Assembly (NCBI GenBank): GCA_021786135.1
Contig: JAJYNV010000432.1
Span: forward strand, 1 to 7,690
DNA length: 7,690 nucleotides
Source: Bacillota bacterium
GTDB taxonomy: Bacteria; Bacillota; Sulfobacillia; JAJZYS01; JAJYTV01
Direction of reading: 5' to 3'
The stretch's first letter is position 1, and the number at the start of each line of letters is the position of its first letter. Positions 1 to 5,205 of the stretch are shown piece after piece. A program made the position numbers and the translations under genes. The notes below the pieces were generated by a model that saw only the letters and a list, made by a program, of their open reading frames with translations, did no database searches and was not told the DNA's origin.

Positions 1-344
1 GCTTCCGCGAGCTGCAGGCATTCGCCCAGTTCGGCTCGGACCTCGACAAGTCGACGCAGCAGGCGATCTCCCGCGGTCAGCACATGACGGAGCTTCTGAA
101 GCAGCCGCAGTACAAGCCGTACCCCGTGGAGGAGCAGGTTGCGCTGCTCTACGCCGGGACGCACGGCTACATCGACGACATCGCGCTCGACCGGGTCGCC
201 GCCTTCGCCCAGGGGCTCCTGAGCCACCTGCGCGCGGCGGGCGGGCTTCTCAAGCAGATTCGCGACGAGCAGCGCCTCAGCGACGAGACCGACGCCGCGC
301 TCAAGGCGGCCGTCGAGGAATTCCGCAAGGTCTTCGAGGGCTAG
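1..344 (+). CDS. atpA: F1Fo ATP synthase subunit alpha, C-terminal fragment
   Basis: This is the last 113 residues of the alpha subunit, cut by the left edge; the first complete codon begins at base 3 and the TAG stop is at 342-344. Alpha forms the non-catalytic half of the alpha3-beta3 hexamer on the cytoplasmic face of the membrane. The fragment begins FRELQAFAQFGSDLD and continues with the helical C-terminal domain typical of alpha (a DKSTQQAISRGQ stretch followed by a LLKQPQYKPYPVEEQV stretch). The Walker A and other nucleotide-binding motifs lie outside the window. The identity is supported by the family-specific C-terminal sequence and by the gamma gene starting 11 bases later. The stop codon overlaps the ribosome binding site of gamma, which suggests translational coupling. 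The ATG at 84 is an internal methionine, not a start. Confidence 0.96.
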   Translation, partial: FRELQAFAQFGSDLDKSTQQAISRGQHMTELLKQPQYKPYPVEEQVALLYAGTHGYIDDIALDRVAAFAQGLLSHLRAAGGLLKQIRDEQRLSDETDAALKAAVEEFRKVFEG

Positions 345-350
345 GAGGGG
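343..350 (+). promoter_or_regulatory. Ribosome binding site of atpG
   Basis: AGGAGGGG lies 5 bases before the ATG at 356 and overlaps the TAG stop of atpA (342-344). A near-perfect Shine-Dalgarno sequence here fixes the gamma start and suggests coupling of gamma translation to termination of alpha. Confidence 0.8.
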
Positions 351-355
351 CAGAG

Positions 356-1201
356 ATGCCGCAGGGCCTGCGCGATATCAGACGCCGCATTCGCAGCGTC
401 GAGAACACGCGCAAGATCACCCAGGCGATGAAGATGGTTGCGGCGGCCAAATTGCGCCGTGCCCAGGATAGTGCCCAGGCCGCGAGACCCTACGCCGAGC
501 GCATCGAAGACGCCTTGCGCTCTGTGGCGCAGGACGCCAGCGCATCGCGCATGCCGCTGCTTCGCCCGCGCCCCGTGCAAAAGGTGGGCTATGTCGTCCT
601 GACGGGCGACCGGGGCCTGTCCGGACCGTTCAATGCGAGCATCCTGCGGCGCCTGCAGCAGGAGATCCGCCCGGGCGGCGACCAGGTCTTCTTCGCGGTC
701 GGGCGCAAGGGCAGGGACTACCTGCGCCACCGGGGCCACCACATCGCCAAGGAGTACATCGGTATCGGGGACTACCCGCGCTACTACCAGGCGCAGGCCT
801 TGGGCGAGGACATCGTCCGGGCATTCGTGAGCGGCGAGGTGGACGAGGTGCGCCTTGTCTACGCCCAGTTCGTTTCGGCCATGACGCAGCGCCCCGTCGT
901 GCAGCAGCTCCTGCCGGTGGAGCGACCGCAGGGCGGCGGAAGCCGACAGTACATCTACGAGCCCGATGCCGAGGCGGTGCTGGAGGAACTTGTGCCGCAC
1001 TACCTCTACGCCTCGCTCTACAGGGCGCTTCTCGAGTCCAAGGCCTCCGAGTGGGGCGCGCGCATGACGGCGATGGACTCCGCCACACGCAACAGCGAAG
1101 ACCTCATCCGCAACCTCGTCCTGCTTCTGAACCGCCTTCGTCAGGCGGCCATCACCAACGAAATCGCTGAGATCGTCGGCGGCGCCAACGCGCTTCAGTA
1201 A
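356..1201 (+). CDS. atpG: F1Fo ATP synthase subunit gamma
   Basis: The gamma subunit is the central rotating shaft of F1, linking proton flow through Fo to catalysis in beta. The product is 281 residues, close to the usual 285-290. The N-terminal helix carries the conserved RRRIRSVENTRKITQAMKMV stretch (about residues 9-28) followed by AAAKLRRAQ. The middle has a DRGLSGPFN segment, corresponding to the DRGLCGGFN-type motif. The C-terminal helix holds the gamma signature ITNEIAEIVGGANAL from residue 266, preceded by a MTAMDSATRNSEDLI segment. The two terminal helices form the coiled coil inserted into the alpha3-beta3 cavity. The ATG at 356 is chosen because a strong AGGAGGGG precedes it and the family-typical N-terminus begins there. 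It sits 11 bases after alpha and 24 before beta, in the standard alpha-gamma-beta-epsilon order. Confidence 0.98.
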   Translation: MPQGLRDIRRRIRSVENTRKITQAMKMVAAAKLRRAQDSAQAARPYAERIEDALRSVAQDASASRMPLLRPRPVQKVGYVVLTGDRGLSGPFNASILRRLQQEIRPGGDQVFFAVGRKGRDYLRHRGHHIAKEYIGIGDYPRYYQAQALGEDIVRAFVSGEVDEVRLVYAQFVSAMTQRPVVQQLLPVERPQGGGSRQYIYEPDAEAVLEELVPHYLYASLYRALLESKASEWGARMTAMDSATRNSEDLIRNLVLLLNRLRQAAITNEIAEIVGGANALQ

Positions 1202-1210
1202 TCTCCGAAG

Positions 1211-1221
1211 GGAAGGGAAGG
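1211..1221 (+). promoter_or_regulatory. Ribosome binding site supporting the GTG start of atpD
   Basis: A purine run, GGAAGGGAAGG, ends 4 bases before a GTG at 1226. No ATG fits: the protein family begins with a short beta strand matching AVGKVVRVIGPVVDVEF, which follows the GTG directly. The site therefore decides a GTG start for beta. Confidence 0.7.
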
Positions 1222-1225
1222 CCAA

Positions 1226-2626
1226 GTGGCAGTCGGCAAGGTCGTCCGGGTCATCGGTCCGGTCGTGGACGTCGAGTTCCCGGCCGGCGAGCTCCCGAAG
1301 CTCTACAATGCCGTGCGCATCGATGCTGAGCCCAAGGCAGGGCAGAAGCTCTCACTCACGGCCGAGGTGGTACACCACCTAGGGGACAATCGCGTCTCCT
1401 GCATCGCCATGTCGTCGACCGATGGCCTCATCCGCGGCGCGGACGTGACCGACCTCGAAGGTCCGATCTCGGTTCCGGTCGGCCCCGAGACACTCGGTCG
1501 CGTCTTCAACGTCCTTGGCGAGCCGGTGGACAAGATGGGCCCCGTGCAGACCAAGGAGCGTCTTCCGATCCACCGCGACGCGCCGGGCATCGAAGAGCAG
1601 GCCTCCACGACCGAGGTGCTCGAGACGGGCCTCAAGGTCGTCGACCTCCTCGCTCCGTACCCGAAGGGCGGCAAGATCGGGCTCTTCGGCGGCGCGGGCG
1701 TGGGCAAGACGGTTCTGATCATGGAACTCATCCACAACATCGCTACGGAACACGGCGGCATCTCGGTGTTCGCCGGCGTCGGTGAGCGCACCCGCGAGGG
1801 CAACGACCTCTGGAACGAGATGAAGGAGTCGGGCGTCATCTCGAAGACCGCCATGGTCTACGGCCAGATGAACGAGCCGCCCGGCGCACGCATGCGCGTC
1901 GGCCTTTCGGGCCTCACGATGGCGGAGTACTTCCGCGACGTCGAGAACCGGGACGTGCTGCTCTTCATCGACAACATCTTCCGCTTCATCCAGGCGGGCT
2001 CCGAGGTTTCCGCCCTGCTCGGCCGCATGCCGTCCGCCGTGGGCTACCAGCCCGTTCTGGCGACCGACGTCGGCCAGCTGCAGGAGCGCATCACATCGAC
2101 GAAGCGCGGCAGCGTCACGTCGATCCAGGCGATCTACGTCCCCGCCGACGACTACACGGACCCCGCGCCGGCCACCACCTTCGCGCACCTCGACGCCACG
2201 ACGAACCTGGACCGCGCCATTGCGGCCCGAGGCCTCTACCCGGCCATGGACCCCCTGGCGTCCACCTCGCGCATTCTCGACCCGCGCATCGTGGGCGAGG
2301 AGAGATACCAGATTGCGCGTGGCGTGCAGGCCGTCCTGCAGCGGTACAAGGAGCTGCAGGATATCATCGCCATCCTCGGCATGGACGAGCTCTCCGAAGA
2401 CGACAAGGTCACGGTGGCCCGTGCCCGCAAGATCCAGAACTTCCTCTCGCAGCCGAACTTCGTTGCGGAGCAGTTCACGAACGTGCCGGGCAAGTACGTG
2501 CCGATCAAGGAGACCGTGCGCGGCTTCAAGGAGATCCTCGAAGGCCGTCATGACGATCTCCCGGAGCAGGTATTCCGCTACGTCGGCACCATCGACGAGG
2601 CGGTCGAGCGGGGAAGGAGCCTCTAG
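1226..2626 (+). CDS. atpD: F1Fo ATP synthase subunit beta (catalytic)
   Basis: Beta carries the catalytic sites that make ATP from ADP and phosphate, or hydrolyse it in reverse. The product is 466 residues, a normal length. Visible in order are: an N-terminal beta-barrel domain (about 1-80); Walker A GGAGVGKT at 155-162 (K161, T162); the GERTREGNDL segment with catalytic glutamate E187 and R188; Walker B LLFID with D249; the SALLGRMPSAVGYQP segment (262-276); the adenine-contacting Y338 in GLYPAMDPLASTSR; and the DELSEDD loop at 387-393, a one-residue variant of the usual DELSEED, which contacts gamma and epsilon. All key catalytic residues are present, so it should be active. Translation starts at GTG. 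The stop is separated from the epsilon start by one base, so the two genes are probably translationally coupled. Confidence 0.99.
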   Translation: MAVGKVVRVIGPVVDVEFPAGELPKLYNAVRIDAEPKAGQKLSLTAEVVHHLGDNRVSCIAMSSTDGLIRGADVTDLEGPISVPVGPETLGRVFNVLGEPVDKMGPVQTKERLPIHRDAPGIEEQASTTEVLETGLKVVDLLAPYPKGGKIGLFGGAGVGKTVLIMELIHNIATEHGGISVFAGVGERTREGNDLWNEMKESGVISKTAMVYGQMNEPPGARMRVGLSGLTMAEYFRDVENRDVLLFIDNIFRFIQAGSEVSALLGRMPSAVGYQPVLATDVGQLQERITSTKRGSVTSIQAIYVPADDYTDPAPATTFAHLDATTNLDRAIAARGLYPAMDPLASTSRILDPRIVGEERYQIARGVQAVLQRYKELQDIIAILGMDELSEDDKVTVARARKIQNFLSQPNFVAEQFTNVPGKYVPIKETVRGFKEILEGRHDDLPEQVFRYVGTIDEAVERGRSL

Positions 2627-2627
2627 T

Positions 2628-3050
2628 ATGGCCACCACCGTCCCGGTCTCGGTCGTGACGCCGGAGCGGGAACTCGTGCGGACAGACGCCGAGATGGTCC
2701 TCGTCCGAGGTGCGGACGGTGATCTCGGCATCCTGCCCCACCACATTCCGCTCGTGACGGCGATCAGGCCGTCGGTGCTCGAGATCCGCACGCCGGCAGG
2801 ACGCGAACGCTATGCCGTAACCGGGGGATTCCTCGAGGTGCGCGGCGACCAGGTGACCGTTCTCGCGCGGACCGCGGAGCGCCCGGAGGAAATCGACGTC
2901 AATCGGGCGCGCGCTGCCAAGGAGCGCGCCGAGGAGCGACTGAAGGAGCACGCGGCCGATGTCGACATCGTGCGGGCGGAACTCGCCTTGCAGCGTGCCC
3001 TGGTTCGCATGCAGCTCGCCGAGGAGTCCAAGAAGACAACCGCCGTATAG
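2628..3050 (+). CDS. atpC: F1Fo ATP synthase subunit epsilon
   Basis: Epsilon is the small rotor subunit that binds gamma and the c-ring and can inhibit ATP hydrolysis through its C-terminal helices. The ATG at 2628 gives 140 residues, normal for the family; AAGGAG at 2614-2619 inside the beta coding end is a well-spaced ribosome binding site. The N-terminal beta sandwich (about 1-85) contains the diagnostic GDLGILPHHIPLVTAI segment (31-46). The C-terminal helical hairpin (about 88-140) begins with IDVNRARAAKERAEERL. IDVNRA (89-94) fits the I(L)DxxRA motif linked to ATP binding in Bacillus-type epsilon, so ATP-sensed inhibition is plausible but inferred. It is the last gene of the ATP synthase block; no convincing terminator follows before the next gene 43 bases on. 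An in-frame upstream extension exists but overlaps atpD and can be ignored. Confidence 0.97.
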   Translation: MATTVPVSVVTPERELVRTDAEMVLVRGADGDLGILPHHIPLVTAIRPSVLEIRTPAGRERYAVTGGFLEVRGDQVTVLARTAERPEEIDVNRARAAKERAEERLKEHAADVDIVRAELALQRALVRMQLAEESKKTTAV

Positions 3051-3060
3051 CCCTGGCTGA

Positions 3061-3111
3061 TGATGGCAAGGCTCGTTTCCGGGAGGGTCCGGAATGCGTG
3101 CCTTGCCATTG
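3061..3111 (+). promoter_or_regulatory. Long imperfect hairpin enclosing the start region of the ywmB-like gene
   Basis: An outer stem pairs ATGGCAAGGC (3063-3072) perfectly with GCCTTGCCAT (3100-3109), extendable by two G-T pairs to 3061/3111. Inside an asymmetric internal loop, TTCCGG (3077-3082) pairs with CCGGAA (3089-3094), leaving a six-base loop GAGGGT (3083-3088). The Shine-Dalgarno run GGGAGGG (3081-3087) sits in the loop and the edge of the inner stem; the start ATG (3094-3096) begins at the stem base; the outer stem reaches into codons 3-6. In RNA this could limit ribosome access to the ywmB-like gene, or mark an mRNA end or processing point after atpC. It is a poor intrinsic terminator because no clean U-run follows (TGCTTATGTCGC). 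The base pairing is read directly; the role is inference. Confidence 0.5.
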
Positions 3112-3765
3112 CTTATGTCGCTTGTTGGCGCCATGGTTATGTCGGCTTCTGCAAACGGTGCCAGAGCCTCGAACGCCAGTGCCTTGTGGCCGATCGCCAG
3201 AAGCCTTGGCGCGGAGTCGGGCACAGCACAGGTGGAGGTTTTTTCGACATCTACCGTCAAAAAGAAGCCGCCTGTCCGAATTCTTGAACAGGAGATCCTT
3301 CCCGGCGCTTCCTGGCGTGCATCGCAGCTGGGCAATGGAGAGCTCTATGTGGCCAGGAGTGGCAACCGGTTCGCCCGTATCGCCTATGTGCCGCAGGACT
3401 CGGCTCTGACCCTCGTCTGCGCCACAGACGTAGAAGTTTCCGCCGACGCCATCGGCGGAGCCCTCGCCGCAAGTGCGACGCCACCCTGCGGTCCGCGTCA
3501 GGTGGAGGTCACGATGGTCACGACGCTGCCAGAGCGGCCATCGCCGGCCGAGGTGCGCAGGGCTCTTGGCCGGATCGGGGCCGTGCAGCGTGGGCTTGTC
3601 CACGGGCCCAAAGGACTTTTGGCTCTGGCCGACGTGCCTGGCCGCGACCCTGAAGTGGCGATCGGTGGCGTGTCCATGAACCTCGCGGTGGAGATCACGT
3701 ACGATAGTGCGCACGGTGCGAAGGCGGTCCTCGCGACGCCGACCATCCCGGGATCGGAACCGTGA
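3094..3765 (+). CDS. Secreted protein, probable YwmB/DUF1779 family
   Basis: The product has 223 residues. An N-terminal signal peptide is visible: an Arg at position 2, a hydrophobic core at about 4-18, and small residues suited to cleavage near 20 or 25 (ASA or ARA). No further membrane segment is seen, so it is probably exported or held at the cell surface. Two cysteines (C109, C132) remain in the mature part. The second half, with QVEVTMVTTLP (136-146), then PSPAEV, then GGVSMNLAVEITYD (191-204) and a TPTIPG end, resembles the C-terminal half of Bacillus YwmB as I remember it. Its place between atpC and murA is where ywmB lies in Bacillota. Function is not established for the family; the name rests on synteny plus remembered motif similarity. 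The ATG at 3094 is preferred because GGGAGGG precedes it by 6 bases and later ATGs would remove the Arg of the signal peptide. The start region lies in a hairpin. Confidence 0.7.
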   Translation: MRALPLLMSLVGAMVMSASANGARASNASALWPIARSLGAESGTAQVEVFSTSTVKKKPPVRILEQEILPGASWRASQLGNGELYVARSGNRFARIAYVPQDSALTLVCATDVEVSADAIGGALAASATPPCGPRQVEVTMVTTLPERPSPAEVRRALGRIGAVQRGLVHGPKGLLALADVPGRDPEVAIGGVSMNLAVEITYDSAHGAKAVLATPTIPGSEP

Positions 3766-3783
3766 ACCGGCTGCCCGCGCAAG

Positions 3784-3789
3784 AAGGAG
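3784..3789 (+). promoter_or_regulatory. Ribosome binding site of murA
   Basis: AAGGAG lies 9 bases before the ATG at 3799. A nearer ATG at 3792 is only 2 bases from it and opens a four-codon frame ending at TGA 3804-3806, so 3799 is the real start. Confidence 0.7.
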
Positions 3790-3798
3790 CCATGAGGC

Positions 3799-5103
3799 AT
3801 GAGTGATAGAGACACGGAAGTTCGTCAGGTCGGCCAACTGCCGGAAATCGTCGTGCGCGGCGGTCGTCCGCTGCAAGGCGAGATCCAGGTCGAGGCTTCA
3901 AAGAACGCCACGTTGCCTGTGATGGCCGCGACGCTTCTGACCGCGGAGCCCGTCACTCTACCGGGCATTCCCTGGCTGCACGATGTCGACACGCTCCGCC
4001 GCGTGCTCTTGTCGATCGGTGTAGAGACCGAGCGGGATGGCCGGGGACTCATGATCGAGGCCAGGGACGTCGATCCGTTTGCGGCACCGGAACATCTCGT
4101 CCGCCGCATGAGAGCTTCCTTCCTGATCGCCGGGCCCCTTCTCGCGCGCTTCGGCGTCGCGCGCGTGCCGCTCCCGGGTGGCTGCGCGATCGGCTCGCGC
4201 CCCATTGACCTCCATCTCAAGGGCTTGCAGGCGCTCGGAGCTGACGTCGAGTCAGGCAACGGTTACATCGAGTTCAGGGCACCGCGCCTGCACGGCGCCA
4301 ACATCTACCTCGACTTTCCCAGCGTCGGTGCGACCGAGAACCTGCTCATGGCGTCGTCGCTGGCCGATGGTTGGACCGTGATCCAGAACGCCGCGCAGGA
4401 GCCTGAGGTGGTGGACCTCGCCAACTTCCTCAACGCCCTGGGCGGCGAGGTGCGCGGCGCCGGCACGCCGGAACTGAGGGTCCGCGGGCAGAGCCGCATG
4501 CACGGTGCGACCTACCAGGTCATCCCGGATCGTATCGAAGCTGGCACCTACCTGATTGCCGGCGCGGCGACTGGCGGCGACGTGACGGTCGGACCGATCG
4601 TCTCGGAGCATCTCAAGCCTCTTCTGGCCAAGCTGCGCGAAGCTGGCGCCGCCTTTGAAGATGCCGGCGACTATGTGCGCATCTCCGCTCAAGAGCCCTT
4701 GACTGCAATCGATGTCAAGACGATGCCGCACCCCGGCTTTCCCACCGATCTGCAGGCTCCCCTGATGGCGGCTCTGATCCGTGCACACGGTACATCTGTC
4801 ATCACGGAAACCGTTTTTGAGAACCGGTACATGCAGGTGCCGGAACTGCGGCGGATGGGTGCCGATATCAAGATCGAGGGGCGCACGGCGCTCGTCACCG
4901 GCACGCCGCGCCTGACGGGCGCGAGTCTGCGCGCGTCGGACCTGCGTGCAGCAGCGGCCCTCGTGATCGCCGCACTCAGCGCTGAGGGCGTTTCGGACAT
5001 CAGCGAGGCGTACCATCTTGACCGAGGCTACTATCGCCTCGAGGAGAAGCTGGCAACGCTCGGTGCGGACATCGAGCGTTGCCGCTGCTCGGAAGAGCCC
5101 TGA
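3799..5103 (+). CDS. murA: UDP-N-acetylglucosamine 1-carboxyvinyltransferase MurA
   Basis: MurA transfers enolpyruvate from phosphoenolpyruvate to UDP-GlcNAc, the first committed step of peptidoglycan synthesis, in the cytoplasm. The product is 434 residues; the family is usually about 418-425, and the excess is a roughly 14-residue N-terminal tail before IVVRGGRPLQGEI. Seen in order: the active-site K35-N36 pair in EASKNA; the catalytic loop LPGGCAIGSRPIDLH with nucleophile C129 (Cys115 in E. coli) and R134; the GATENLLMA segment (177-185); DRIEAGTYLIAGA (244-256); the PGFPTDLQAPLMA segment with D317 (the Asp305 equivalent); and DLRAAAALVIAAL with R383. All key residues are present, so it should be active. 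Because a cysteine rather than aspartate is in the loop, fosfomycin sensitivity would be expected. It follows the ywmB-like gene by 33 bases in the same direction and is closed by a strong hairpin. Whether this is the murAA or murAB paralogue cannot be told here. Confidence 0.98.
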   Translation: MSDRDTEVRQVGQLPEIVVRGGRPLQGEIQVEASKNATLPVMAATLLTAEPVTLPGIPWLHDVDTLRRVLLSIGVETERDGRGLMIEARDVDPFAAPEHLVRRMRASFLIAGPLLARFGVARVPLPGGCAIGSRPIDLHLKGLQALGADVESGNGYIEFRAPRLHGANIYLDFPSVGATENLLMASSLADGWTVIQNAAQEPEVVDLANFLNALGGEVRGAGTPELRVRGQSRMHGATYQVIPDRIEAGTYLIAGAATGGDVTVGPIVSEHLKPLLAKLREAGAAFEDAGDYVRISAQEPLTAIDVKTMPHPGFPTDLQAPLMAALIRAHGTSVITETVFENRYMQVPELRRMGADIKIEGRTALVTGTPRLTGASLRASDLRAAAALVIAALSAEGVSDISEAYHLDRGYYRLEEKLATLGADIERCRCSEEP

Positions 5104-5117
5104 GACTGCACGACCCG

Positions 5118-5156
5118 AAACGCGGCCACCCGAACGACGGGTGGCCGCGTTTCCTT
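5118..5156 (+). terminator. Rho-independent terminator after murA
   Basis: A perfect 15-bp stem pairs 5118-5132 with 5138-5152 around a five-base AACGA loop. The stem is GC-rich with three A-T pairs at its foot, and the descending arm runs into TTTCCTT. It begins 15 bases after the murA stop and closes the + strand gene block. It lies in the 102-base gap between convergent genes. In the - strand direction only TTT and then CGGG follow, so it would be a weaker terminator for the aldehyde dehydrogenase gene. Confidence 0.85.
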
Positions 5157-5205
5157 GCGCTGTCGGCCCGATAAGGCTCGACGGCACTCGACAAGCGGCA
5201 TGCGC

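Noticed and set aside
2220..2627. In-frame upstream extension of the epsilon gene reaching back into atpD
   Set aside because: The extension is Arg/Ser-rich shadow sequence overlapping beta. The ATG at 2628 has a good ribosome binding site and matches the normal epsilon N-terminus.
1379..2791. A 470-codon open frame on the - strand opposite atpD
   Set aside because: It mirrors the highly conserved beta subunit and is rich in Arg, His, Asp and Val with no recognisable motif. It is a GC-bias shadow of atpD.
2899..3876. A 325-codon - strand frame over atpC, the ywmB-like gene and the murA start
   Set aside because: It crosses three + strand genes with supported starts, is full of Arg and His, and resembles no known family.
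5177..5195. CTCGAC repeated in the murA-aldehyde dehydrogenase gap
   Set aside because: It is a direct repeat of only six bases and cannot form a stem; it is expected by chance in DNA of this composition.
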